Source of the DNA: Nocardioides iriomotensis
Lineage (GTDB): Bacteria > Actinomycetota > Actinomycetes > Propionibacteriales > Nocardioidaceae
Reading direction: 5' to 3'
NCBI RefSeq assembly: GCF_004168035.1
Contig: NZ_SDPU01000032.1
Coordinates: 62,001-126,000 of the forward strand
Length of the DNA stretch: 64,000 nucleotides
Shown here: positions 7,217 through 14,906 of the stretch, piece after piece
Layout of the letters: each line of letters opens with the position of its first letter
Numbering within the stretch: the stretch's first letter is position 1
Program-made: the position numbers and the translations under genes
The notes under the pieces: model-generated
Database searches by the model: none
What the model was told of the DNA's origin: nothing
The model's input: only the letters and a program-made list of their open reading frames with translations

Positions 7217-10200
7217 TCAGCCGACCGTCACCGGCTCGCGCTGCTCCCTTGGCTGCCCGGCGGGCGGCAGGAGCTTCGCCAGCCCGGCGCCCTCCACGTC
7301 GACGTCGGGCAGGATCCGGTCGAGCCAGCGCGGCAGGTACCACGCATGCCTGCCGAGCAGGTGCATGACCGCCGGCGTCAGCGTCATCCGTACGACGAAC
7401 GCGTCGACCAGCACGCCGATCGCGAGCGAGAACCCGATCGCGCGGATCATCGTCAGGTGCGAGAAGACGAAGCCCGCGAACACGGCCGTCATGATCAGCG
7501 CCGCGGCCGTGACGACCGGGGCGGCGTGCCGGAAGCCGGACCGCACCGCTGAGCGCGCGTCCTCGCCGTGGGCGTACGACTCGCGCATCGCCGACACCAG
7601 GAACACCTGGTAGTCCATCGCGAGGCCGAACAGGATGCCGGTGAGCAGGATCGGCAGGAAGCTCATGATCGGTCCGGGTGTCGCCACGTCGAAGACCTGG
7701 CTCAGCCAGCCCCACTGGTAGACCGCGACGGTCGCGCCGAACGAGGCCGCCAGCGACAGCAGGAACCCGAGCGTCGCGACGACCGGCACCACGACCGAGC
7801 GGAAGACCAGCAGGAGCAGGACGAGCGAGAGCCCGACGACGATCGCGAGGTACGGCGGGAGCGCCTCGGACAGCTTCTCCGACACGTCGATCTGCGCGGC
7901 CACCTGGCCGGTGAGCGAGATCGTCGACCCGGTCTCGTCCGCGATGCGCTGCTTGTCGGCCCGCAGGTCCTGGACCAGCTGCTCGGTCGCGGCGCTGGCC
8001 GGGCCGTCCTCCGGGATCACCTGCAAGATGCCGATGGCGTTGTCGTCGTCGACCCGGACCGGCACCGCGGCCCGGACGCCGTCGGTGCCGCGGATCGCGT
8101 CGGCGACGTCGAGGTTGGCCTCGCGCGCGCCCTGCCTGTCGAGCCCGGCCGGGAGGTCGGCGACGACGAGGACCGGGCCGTTGTAGCCACCGCCGAAGCG
8201 GTCGCTGATCGTGTCGTAGGCGGTCTTGGCGCTGGAGCCGGGCGGCTCCGCCGAGCCGTCGGGCAGTGCGGTGCGGAGAGAGCCGGCCGGGACCGCGACC
8301 ACGCCGAGCAGCGCGACGGTGGCGAGGGTGGTGAGCCAGGGGTGCCGCGTCGCGACCCGGCTCCAGCCGCGGTCGGCGGTGGCGTCGGCGGCGTCGGCGG
8401 CGTCGGCGGTGGCGGCGGTGGCGGCGGTGGCGGCGGTGGCGGCGGTGGCGACCGTCGTCCCGGCGGCGGCCTTGCGCCACGCCCGCCTGCTGACCAGGCG
8501 GCGGCCGATGAAGCCGAGCATGGCCGGGGTGAGGGTGAGGGCCATCAGCACGGCGACGGCGACGGTGAACGCGGCGGACGCGCCGAGCACGGTCAGGAAC
8601 GGCAGGCCGGGAACGGCGAGCGCGGCGAGCGCGATCACCACGGTCAGCCCGGCGAACACCACGGCGTTGCCGCTGGTGCCGATCGCGCGGCCGACCGACT
8701 CCTCGAGGTCCATGCCGCGCAGGATCTGCCGGCGGTGCCGGTGCACGATGAACAGCGAGTAGTCGATGCCGACCGCGAGGCCGAGCATCAGCGCCAGGGC
8801 CGGGGTGATCGAGGCCATGTCGATCGCGCTCGAGAGGGCGAGGGTGCCGCCGACGCCGGCGCCGACACCGAGGATCGCCATGAGGAGCGGCAGGCCGGAG
8901 GCGATGAGGGTGCCCAGCATGACGAGCAGGACGATCGCGGCGACGGCGAGGCCGATGACCTCGGCGGGCCCGAAGATCGAGCTGATGTCCTGGACGATCT
9001 CCTTGGAGTAGGAGACCTCCACGCCCTCGTCGGCGGGGGCGCCGGCCACGTCCTGGATGTGCTCGCGCTGCTCGGCGGTCAGCGCGTCGGTCTGGCCGAC
9101 GAAGGTGACGCTGGCGGCGGCGGTCGTGCCGTCGGCGGAGACGAAGCGGAGCCCGTCGGACGCGGCGGCCTGCCGCTCGCCGAACGCCAGCTTCTCCTCG
9201 CCCTCGGCGATCCGGTCCTCGGCGCGCGCCAGGCGCCGCTCCGCGCGGGGCAGCTGGGCGGACCTCTCCTGCAGCGTCGCCTCGCCCCGGTCGAGTCGGG
9301 CCCGGCCGGACTCGACGCGGGCGGTGCCGGCCTCGAGCCGGGCGCGCGCGTCGGCCAGCTCGGTGCGGCCGGCCTCGAGCTCCCGGCGCTTGGTGTCGAG
9401 GGTCCGCTGGGCCTGCGCGATGCGCGCGGCACCGCTGTCGAGCCGGGCGTCGGCGCGACGGAGCTCGGCGAGCCCGGCGCGGCCCTCCCGGACCTGGGCG
9501 CGGGCGGCGGTGATCGCCGGGGCGATCTGCTCCTTGCCCTGCACGCCCAGCGAGGCGGCGAGCCGGGCGTAGCCGTCGTCGATCTGCTTCTGCGCGTAGG
9601 CGCGCGAGACCGGGTCCATGCTCTGGTCGGCGTCGAGCTGCGCCTGCTGCCGGTTGAGCTCCTGGTACGCCGCCGTGGCCTGGTCGAGCCGGACGTCGGA
9701 GCGGTCGAGGGCCCGGTCGGCCTGGGCCAACGTCGAGACACCGAGACCGCTGAGCAGCTTCGCCTTGCCGGCGTCGTACTGCCGGCGGCCCTGGGCCAGC
9801 TGCTTCTTCTTGGCGTCGAGGGTGCGCTGCCCGTCCGCGAGCCGGGCGGCACCGTCGCGGAGCCGTGCCTCGCCGGCCGCGAGCCGTGCGCGGCCGTCGG
9901 CGAGCCGGGCCTCCGCGTCGTCGAGCCGGTCGCGGCCGGTGGCGACGTCTTCGCGTCCGGCGGCCAGCCGCTTCCGCCCGTCGGCGAGCCGGGCCTTCCC
10001 GTCCCGCACCTGCTGCGTGCCGGCGGAGAGGTCGTCGCGGGCGTCCGCGAGGCGCTTCGGGGCCTGGTCGAGCCGCCGCTGCAGCGCGAACGGGTCGTTG
10101 ACGCTGCGCACGCCCTCCGTGGAGGCGAGCTCGGCGAGCGCGTCCTTCACGGCCCGGCGCTGCGTGACCGTGAACTCCGTCCCGTCCTTGGTCGTGTAGA

Positions 10201-10420
10201 CGACCGAGCCGGTGCCGCCGGCGGCGGAGGGCAGCTCCTCCTGGAGCCGGTCGAGGGTCCGCTGGGTCTCGGTGCCGGGGATGGTGAAGGTGTTGGACAG
10301 CGTGCCCATGAAGGCCGCGGCACTGCCGCCGATCGCGACGAGGACGGCGAGCCAGCCGGCCACGAAGGCCCAGCGGCGGCGGTAGGCGAGCCGGCCGAGC
10401 CGGTAGAGGAAGGAGGCCAC
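7217..10420 (-). CDS. MMPL-family RND exporter with long coiled-coil insert
   Basis: The 1067-residue protein has the layout of MMPL transporters: one N-terminal helix (RRWAFVAGWLAVLVAI), a large extracytoplasmic loop, five or so helices around residues 480-640 with the GIDYSLFIVHRHRR motif, a second loop, and a C-terminal helix bundle containing the GLAMDYQVFLVSAMRE repeat of that motif. The first loop holds a long coiled coil of RLADGRARLAAGEARL-like units (about residues 110-410), as in YhgE/MMPL hybrids. Such proteins export lipids or drugs by proton motive force. The GTG start lies 1 nt behind the TetR stop codon, so the two genes are translationally coupled. TetR probably controls it. 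Confidence 0.9.
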   Translation of the reverse strand: MASFLYRLGRLAYRRRWAFVAGWLAVLVAIGGSAAAFMGTLSNTFTIPGTETQRTLDRLQEELPSAAGGTGSVVYTTKDGTEFTVTQRRAVKDALAELASTEGVRSVNDPFALQRRLDQAPKRLADARDDLSAGTQQVRDGKARLADGRKRLAAGREDVATGRDRLDDAEARLADGRARLAAGEARLRDGAARLADGQRTLDAKKKQLAQGRRQYDAGKAKLLSGLGVSTLAQADRALDRSDVRLDQATAAYQELNRQQAQLDADQSMDPVSRAYAQKQIDDGYARLAASLGVQGKEQIAPAITAARAQVREGRAGLAELRRADARLDSGAARIAQAQRTLDTKRRELEAGRTELADARARLEAGTARVESGRARLDRGEATLQERSAQLPRAERRLARAEDRIAEGEEKLAFGERQAAASDGLRFVSADGTTAAASVTFVGQTDALTAEQREHIQDVAGAPADEGVEVSYSKEIVQDISSIFGPAEVIGLAVAAIVLLVMLGTLIASGLPLLMAILGVGAGVGGTLALSSAIDMASITPALALMLGLAVGIDYSLFIVHRHRRQILRGMDLEESVGRAIGTSGNAVVFAGLTVVIALAALAVPGLPFLTVLGASAAFTVAVAVLMALTLTPAMLGFIGRRLVSRRAWRKAAAGTTVATAATAATAATAATADAADAADATADRGWSRVATRHPWLTTLATVALLGVVAVPAGSLRTALPDGSAEPPGSSAKTAYDTISDRFGGGYNGPVLVVADLPAGLDRQGAREANLDVADAIRGTDGVRAAVPVRVDDDNAIGILQVIPEDGPASAATEQLVQDLRADKQRIADETGSTISLTGQVAAQIDVSEKLSEALPPYLAIVVGLSLVLLLLVFRSVVVPVVATLGFLLSLAASFGATVAVYQWGWLSQVFDVATPGPIMSFLPILLTGILFGLAMDYQVFLVSAMRESYAHGEDARSAVRSGFRHAAPVVTAAALIMTAVFAGFVFSHLTMIRAIGFSLAIGVLVDAFVVRMTLTPAVMHLLGRHAWYLPRWLDRILPDVDVEGAGLAKLLPPAGQPREQREPVTVG
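8372..8451 (-). repeat. In-frame GC-rich tandem repeat inside the MMPL gene
   Basis: A run of 6-9 bp units, mostly GCGGTGGCG on the + strand, encodes alternating Ala/Thr and then Ala/Asp residues in a cytoplasmic loop between two helices of the exporter. Unit gain or loss in multiples of 3 would keep the frame. This is a low-complexity linker rather than a separate element. Confidence 0.8.
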
Positions 10421-10421
10421 G

Positions 10422-11102
10422 TCAGCTCTCTCGGTCGGGGGTGCCCGGGTGCGGGGTCGTCAGGTTGCGGAGCGCGGGGAAGCCGTCGCGGAGCTGCTCG
10501 AGCGCGACCATGAGGAGGCGCTGGAGGTCGGCGAGGGCGGCGGCGGAGCGGTGGTCGTCCGGGTGGCGCTCGGCCCAGGACTGGAACGCCGCGCGGCCGG
10601 CGCCGACGACGGCGTGGACGTAGACGGCGAGCTCGAACCCGGCCTCCGCGGGGACCCGGGCGCTCATCGCCTCGTGGATCTGGGCGGCGCACTGGTCCCA
10701 CGCCTCGAGCTGCAGGCGGGCGAGCTGGGGGTTGCCCTGCGCGAGCACGAACACGTCGGCGACGGTGGCCAGGCCCTCGCTCTCCCCCGCCAGCGCCGCC
10801 AGCGCGTCGACCGCGGCGATGGTCGGCGGCAGGTCGGCGGGGAGCTCCTCGAGCCCGGCCGCGGCCCGGTCGAGGAACGCGGTGAGGGGCGCGTTGAGCA
10901 CGGCCTCGACCGAGGGGAAGTAGTTGAACAGGGTGCGGCGCGAGACGCCGGCGGCGTCGGCCACCTTCTCGGCGGTCAGCGCGTCCGCGCCCTCGTCCTG
11001 CAGCAGCCGGCGCGCGGCGCCCGCGATCGCGGCGCGCGTCGCCGCCTTGTTCTGCTCGCGCCGCCCCGGGGTGGCGCTCGTGCTCGTCCTCGCGCTCGGC
11101 AT
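10422..11102 (-). CDS. TetR/AcrR family regulator
   Basis: The 226-residue protein has an N-terminal helix-turn-helix (about residues 20-66, with LTAEKVADAAGVSRRTLFNYFPS as the recognition unit) and an all-helical ligand/dimer domain. It most likely represses itself and the MMPL exporter, which begins 1 nt after its stop. A 23-bp palindrome lies directly upstream of ATG 11102, over the predicted -10 box. The ligand is unknown. TetR proteins paired with MMPL exporters often respond to the exported lipid or drug. Confidence 0.92.
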   Translation of the reverse strand: MPSARTSTSATPGRREQNKAATRAAIAGAARRLLQDEGADALTAEKVADAAGVSRRTLFNYFPSVEAVLNAPLTAFLDRAAAGLEELPADLPPTIAAVDALAALAGESEGLATVADVFVLAQGNPQLARLQLEAWDQCAAQIHEAMSARVPAEAGFELAVYVHAVVGAGRAAFQSWAERHPDDHRSAAALADLQRLLMVALEQLRDGFPALRNLTTPHPGTPDRES

Positions 11103-11103
11103 G

Positions 11104-11126
11104 AAACTTACACTACGTGCAAGTTT
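11104..11126 (-). promoter_or_regulatory. 23-bp palindromic TetR operator
   Basis: The arms AAACTT and AAGTTT flank CAC-N3-GTG around base 11115, with only one non-matching pair in 10. A further AAACTTTGCAC-like half site lies just upstream on the same strand at 11134-11144. The palindrome abuts the TetR start codon and covers the -10 box, as expected for autorepression. Confidence 0.8.
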
Positions 11127-11139
11127 GCTCGGTGTGCAA
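11110..11139 (-). promoter_or_regulatory. Promoter of the TetR-MMPL operon
   Basis: On the minus strand TTGCAC (11139-11134) and TAGTGT (11115-11110) are separated by 18 nt, and the -10 box ends 7 nt before ATG 11102. The spacing predicts a leaderless mRNA. The -10 box is inside the operator. Confidence 0.6.
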
Positions 11140-11181
11140 AGTTTCGGGCGTCTCGGTCGGTGCGAGCCGCGTCACGCCGGC

Positions 11182-12291
11182 TCAGCCCGGCACGTGCGCG
11201 AGGACGGCCTCCTCCACGATGGCGAGCAGCACCTCGACCTGGATGCCCTGCCGGCTCAGGTCGTCGAGGCTGACCTCGCTGGTGGTGACCACCACCAGGT
11301 CGCGGTCGGGCACCACCACGAGCAGCTGACCGCCGTACCCGATCGCCTCGGCGACGGCGTCACCACCGACCTCGTCGGTCCACCACTGGTAGCCGTACCC
11401 GGTGCGGAGCCCGCCGACCGCGACCTGCGGGGAGGTGGCGTCGTCCAGCCACGAGCCGGACACCAGCTGGACGCCGTGCCAGATCCCGTCGGCCAGCACC
11501 AGCCGGCCGATCTCGACCAGGTCGCGCGGGCGCAGCTTGAGCCCCCACCAGCCCGTGTGGACCCCCTGCGGGTCCCGCGGCCAGGCGAACGCCGCGCGCT
11601 CGTAGGCCCCGGTGTTGGCCCGCGTGGCCTCGGCCTGCATGGCCGGGCGCGTGTCGATCTCCAGCGGGTCGAACAGCCGCGACCGGGCGAAGTCCAGCAC
11701 GGACATGCCGCTCGCCTGCTCCACGATCGCGGCGAGCAGGTGCGCGGTGCCGTTCGAGTAGACGAACCTCTCGCCGGGTGGGCCCTTCGGCGCGCGCAGG
11801 ATCGTCCGCACCCAGTCCTGGCTGTCCATGAACTCCGGCCCGAGCGGGCCCAGCCCGGCGGGGAAGCCGCCCTGCATGGTCAGGAGCTGGCGGAGGGTGG
11901 TGCGCGCGACCGCCGGCGGCATCGCGACCGCATCCCCGGGCAGCAGTCGCTCCAACGGTTCGTCGACGCTGTCGATGAGGCCCTCGTCGACCGCGATCCC
12001 GACCAGCGTCGACACGACGCTCTTCGTCACCGACTGCAGGTCCCAGGTCGTGGCCCGGTCCGCGCCGTAGTACTTCTCGAGCAGGATGTCGTCGGACGTG
12101 GCGACGACGATCGCCCGCACCTCGTCGAAGTTCGACGTGTCCCGCGCGAGCTTCCTGAGGTCCGCGCGCATCGCGGCGACGTCGGGCCCGGTCGACCCGG
12201 CCGACGGGTCGCTGCCCGAGCAGCCGAGCAGCACGAGCGCGGAAGCCACGAGCAGTGCGGGGAGCCTGGTCCTTCGTCGCCAGTCCGGCAT
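11182..12291 (-). CDS. Serine hydrolase lipoprotein, class C beta-lactamase fold
   Basis: The 369-residue product is a lipoprotein: basic WRRRTRLP, a hydrophobic segment, and lipobox LLGC with Cys24. The catalytic motifs of the beta-lactamase/esterase family are present, with S87-V-T-K90 and Y178-S-N180; the third motif appears as GYGGQ in place of KTG/HxG. Such proteins act outside the membrane as esterases, D-aminopeptidases or carboxypeptidases, and true lactamase activity is not implied. The frame is open much further upstream, but GGGGAG 7 nt before ATG 12291 and the signal sequence fix the start. Confidence 0.88.
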   Translation of the reverse strand: MPDWRRRTRLPALLVASALVLLGCSGSDPSAGSTGPDVAAMRADLRKLARDTSNFDEVRAIVVATSDDILLEKYYGADRATTWDLQSVTKSVVSTLVGIAVDEGLIDSVDEPLERLLPGDAVAMPPAVARTTLRQLLTMQGGFPAGLGPLGPEFMDSQDWVRTILRAPKGPPGERFVYSNGTAHLLAAIVEQASGMSVLDFARSRLFDPLEIDTRPAMQAEATRANTGAYERAAFAWPRDPQGVHTGWWGLKLRPRDLVEIGRLVLADGIWHGVQLVSGSWLDDATSPQVAVGGLRTGYGYQWWTDEVGGDAVAEAIGYGGQLLVVVPDRDLVVVTTSEVSLDDLSRQGIQVEVLLAIVEEAVLAHVPG

Positions 12292-12422
12292 GGCACGCTC
12301 CCCTCCGGCTCCCGTGAGCGCCGCTCCCCCCGCGCTCCGAGCGTGGTCCCCGCCCCGCCGTCGGGCAATAGCCCCAAATGCGTAGCCGTGCGTAGGCGAG
12401 CCCCGGCGACCCGGGCCGCCCG

Positions 12423-13184
12423 CTACGCCGCGCGGCGGCGGTAGACGCCCCTTGCGAGGGCGTAGGCGAGGACGAGGATGCCGACGCACCAGGCGAGCGC
12501 GGTCCAGATGTCGGCGCTGACCGGCTGGCCGGCGAGGAGCGCGCGGATCGTGTCGACGATCGAGGTCACGGGCTGGTTCTCCGCGAAGGCGCGCACCGGT
12601 CCGGGCATGCCCTCGGTGGGCACGAAGGCCGAGCTGACGAACGGCAGGAACACGATCGGGTAGGAGAACGCGCCCGCGCCGTCCACGGTCTTCGCGGTCA
12701 GGCCGGCGATGACGGCGATCCAGGTGAGCGCGAGGGTGAACAGGGCCAGGATCCCGATCACCGCGAGCCACGCCAGCACTCCGGCGCCCGAGCGGAACCC
12801 CATCAGAAGGGCGACGGCCACGACGACCGCGAGCGAGATCAGGTTGGAGACGACGGACGTGAGCACGTGCGCCCACAGCACGCTCGACCGGGCGATGGGC
12901 ATCGACTGGAACCGCTCGAAGATGCCGCTGCTCAGGTCGGTGAACAGCCGGAACGCGGCGTACGAGATGCCCATCGCGATGGTGATGAGCAGGATCCCGG
13001 GCAGCAGGTAGTCGACGTACCGCTCCGAGCCGGCGTCGATCGCCCCGCCGAACACGTAGACGAACAGCAGCATCAGCGCGATCGGCATGATCGCCACGGT
13101 GAGGACCGTGTCCAGGCTGCGGGTGATGTGGCGCAGGGACCGGCCGAGCAGGACGGTGGTGTCGCCGACGAAGTGCGTGCTCAT
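12423..13184 (-). CDS. ABC-2 type exporter permease, DrrB-like
   Basis: The 253-residue protein has six membrane helices and the ABC-2 signature region near the C-terminus (SSAFVPTEGMPGPVRAFAENQPVT), as in DrrB/NodJ permeases. It forms the channel of an ATP-driven exporter with the ATPase encoded just upstream. The ATG overlaps the ATPase stop codon (ATGA), so the pair is translationally coupled. It is the last gene of the PadR-DUF1048-ATPase-permease operon. The substrate is unknown; DrrAB relatives export drugs or lipids. Confidence 0.9.
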   Translation of the reverse strand: MSTHFVGDTTVLLGRSLRHITRSLDTVLTVAIMPIALMLLFVYVFGGAIDAGSERYVDYLLPGILLITIAMGISYAAFRLFTDLSSGIFERFQSMPIARSSVLWAHVLTSVVSNLISLAVVVAVALLMGFRSGAGVLAWLAVIGILALFTLALTWIAVIAGLTAKTVDGAGAFSYPIVFLPFVSSAFVPTEGMPGPVRAFAENQPVTSIVDTIRALLAGQPVSADIWTALAWCVGILVLAYALARGVYRRRAA

Positions 13185-13990
13185 CGTTGCTCCTCCAGGG
13201 TGATGACGTCGGCCGGCTCCGAGTCGGGGTCGGTCCCGACGATGGCGAGGAAGACGTCCTCGAGGCTCGGCTGCTTCTCGACGTACTCGACGGTGGCGGG
13301 CGGGAGGAGCCGCTTGAGCTCCGCGAGCGTCCCGTCGGCGATGATCCGTCCGCCGTGGAGGATCGCGATCCGGTCGGCGAGCTGTTCGGCCTCGTCGAGG
13401 TACTGGGTGGTGAGCAGGACGGTCGTGCCCCGCTCGGCGAGGGCTCGGATGCCGGCCCAGACGTCGAGGCGGGCCTGCGGGTCGAGGCCGGTGGTGGGCT
13501 CGTCGAGGAAGATCACCGGTGGGTCGCCGATCAGGCTCATGGCGATGTCCAGGCGGCGGCGCATGCCTCCGGAGTACGTCGCCACGCGGCGCTCGGCCGC
13601 GTCCGTGAGGCGGAACCGCTCGAGCAGGTCGTCGGCCACGACGCCCGGGTCGGGGAGGTGCCGCAGCCGGGCGACGAGCACGAGGTTCTCGCGCCCGGTG
13701 AGGATCTCGTCCACGGCGGCGAACTGCCCGGTGAGGCTGATCGACTCGCGCACCTCGCCGGGCCGGGCGGCGACGTCGAAGCCGTCGACCGTGGCCGTCC
13801 CGGCGTCGGACCTCAGAAGGGTCGAGAGGATCCGCACGACGGTGGTCTTGCCGGCGCCGTTGGAGCCGAGCAGCGCGAAGACGCTGCCGCGCGCCACGTC
13901 GAAGTCGACGCCCCGCAGCACCCGGAGGTCGCCGTACGACTTCACGAGCCCCTGCACCCGGATGGCGGGGGCGGCGACCGTCGCGGTCAT
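13181..13990 (-). CDS. ABC exporter ATPase, DrrA-like
   Basis: The 269-residue protein has Walker A GSNGAGKT (residues 42-49), the Q-loop region SLTGQFAAVDEILTGRENL, signature YSGGMRRRLDIA, Walker B VIFLDEPTTGLD and the H-region LLTTQYLDEAEQLADR. A C-terminal extension (ATVEYVEKQPSLEDVFL) is typical of DrrA-type ATPases. It powers the permease encoded downstream. Its start overlaps the DUF1048 stop and its stop overlaps the permease start, both as ATGA, so expression is tightly coupled. Confidence 0.94.
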   Translation of the reverse strand: MTATVAAPAIRVQGLVKSYGDLRVLRGVDFDVARGSVFALLGSNGAGKTTVVRILSTLLRSDAGTATVDGFDVAARPGEVRESISLTGQFAAVDEILTGRENLVLVARLRHLPDPGVVADDLLERFRLTDAAERRVATYSGGMRRRLDIAMSLIGDPPVIFLDEPTTGLDPQARLDVWAGIRALAERGTTVLLTTQYLDEAEQLADRIAILHGGRIIADGTLAELKRLLPPATVEYVEKQPSLEDVFLAIVGTDPDSEPADVITLEEQR

Positions 13991-14358
13991 GACCGGTCCG
14001 CCTCGTCCTCGGCGCGCTCGATGGCGTCGGTGAGCCGCTGCTTCTCCTTGTTGATCCACGAACCCGCGGAGTAGTTCGCGAGGAACGTCTCGGCGAACTC
14101 GACCGGGTCGTCGCCGACGACGTCGCGGATCGGGGTCTCGTTGGCCGCGCTCTGCTCGAAGAGCTCCACGAGGTCCTCGAGCATCCGGATCGCGAGCTCC
14201 CCGTCGGCGATGCCCGAGGCGTGCATCGCAAAGCGCTCGACAGCCTCGTCGGCCGCACGGTACGGCTCCGGCAGCTGCTTCACCCGGGCCTTGTAGCGCC
14301 GGTAGCGCTTCTTCTGGTCGAGCGAGCCCGTGACCTTCTCCAGCCAACCCATGCTCAT
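13987..14358 (-). CDS. DUF1048 family protein
   Basis: The 123-residue helical protein contains YRRYKARVKQLPEPYRAADEAVERF and ends with ANYSAGSWINKEKQRLTDAIE, the pattern of DUF1048. Such genes are regularly found between a PadR regulator and a DrrAB-type exporter, as here, so it may assist regulation or the exporter, but no activity is known. The start overlaps the PadR stop codon (ATGA). A second ATG two codons later could also be used. Confidence 0.88.
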   Translation of the reverse strand: MSMGWLEKVTGSLDQKKRYRRYKARVKQLPEPYRAADEAVERFAMHASGIADGELAIRMLEDLVELFEQSAANETPIRDVVGDDPVEFAETFLANYSAGSWINKEKQRLTDAIERAEDEADRS

Positions 14359-14690
14359 GACTGCTTCCCTTCCGTCCGGAGCTGCTCCAGGCGTTCTGCG
14401 AGGAAGCTCCAGGTCCTCCAGAACTCGTCGAGGTGGTCACGACCCTGGGTGTTGAGCGAGTAGACCTTGCGCGGCGGTCCCTTCTCCGACGGCACCTTCT
14501 CCACGTCGACGAGACCGCGCTGCTCGACCCGGACGAGCAGCGCGTAGACGGTGCCCTCGGCGATGTCGGTGAAGCCCTTGTCGCGAAGCCAGGCGGTGAT
14601 CTCGTAGCCGTAGGCGGCGCGGCCGGCCAGGATCGCGAGAACGATCCCCTCCAGCGTCCCCTTCAGCATCTCCGTGACCTGCTTGCCCAT
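14355..14690 (-). CDS. PadR family transcriptional regulator
   Basis: The 111-residue protein is a compact PadR: LKGTLEGIVLAILAGRAAYGYEIT for the first helices, GTVYALLVRVEQRGLVDVEK for the recognition helix and following strand, a wing around GPPRKVYSLNTQGRDHL, and a short C-terminal dimer helix. It heads a four-gene operon with the drug-type ABC exporter and probably represses it until an inducer binds. A GGAG site lies 9 nt before ATG 14690. A long inverted repeat upstream is the likely operator. Confidence 0.92.
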   Translation of the reverse strand: MGKQVTEMLKGTLEGIVLAILAGRAAYGYEITAWLRDKGFTDIAEGTVYALLVRVEQRGLVDVEKVPSEKGPPRKVYSLNTQGRDHLDEFWRTWSFLAERLEQLRTEGKQS

Positions 14691-14712
14691 CGACGCCCGC
14701 TCCTCTCGATCA

Positions 14713-14758
14713 ACTACTCAGTGTCAGTGACTACCAGTAGATAGTAACACTGAATAGT
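14713..14758 (-). promoter_or_regulatory. Inverted-repeat operator of the PadR exporter operon
   Basis: Arms 14713-14726 and 14745-14758 pair at 12 of 14 positions (core TCAGTGT/ACACTGA), separated by 18 nt. A TACTAT -10-like hexamer for the minus strand lies inside this region. The position just upstream of the PadR start fits autoregulation. Confidence 0.6.
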
Positions 14759-14806
14759 GGCGCGAGCGCAAGCGCCGGAAGCAAGTTCGCCGGGATGGCG
14801 CACGAG

Positions 14807-14844
14807 GAGGCCGCAGGTCAGCGTTCCGCTGCTCCTGCGGCCTC
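14807..14844 (-). terminator. 11-bp hairpin behind the FAD oxidoreductase gene
   Basis: Bases 14807-14817 pair perfectly with 14834-14844, with a 16-nt loop. It lies 63 nt past the stop codon of the FAD oxidoreductase and can act for that transcript. There is no U-tract. Confidence 0.55.
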
Positions 14845-14906
14845 GGGCCTGCCCACGACGGCGCGGCGGTCAGGGCGCCTGCCGGCGCCTACCGAGAGGG
14901 TGTGCG

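Noticed and set aside
7568-10513. 981-codon open frame on the + strand
   Set aside because: It is the shadow of the MMPL gene on the other strand. Its sequence is Arg/Gly/Asp-rich without any domain, as expected from antisense GC-rich codons.
11182-12291. Beta-lactamase-fold protein considered as an antibiotic resistance gene
   Set aside because: Motifs fit the broad serine hydrolase/esterase group. The third motif differs from that of true class C lactamases, so resistance is not claimed.
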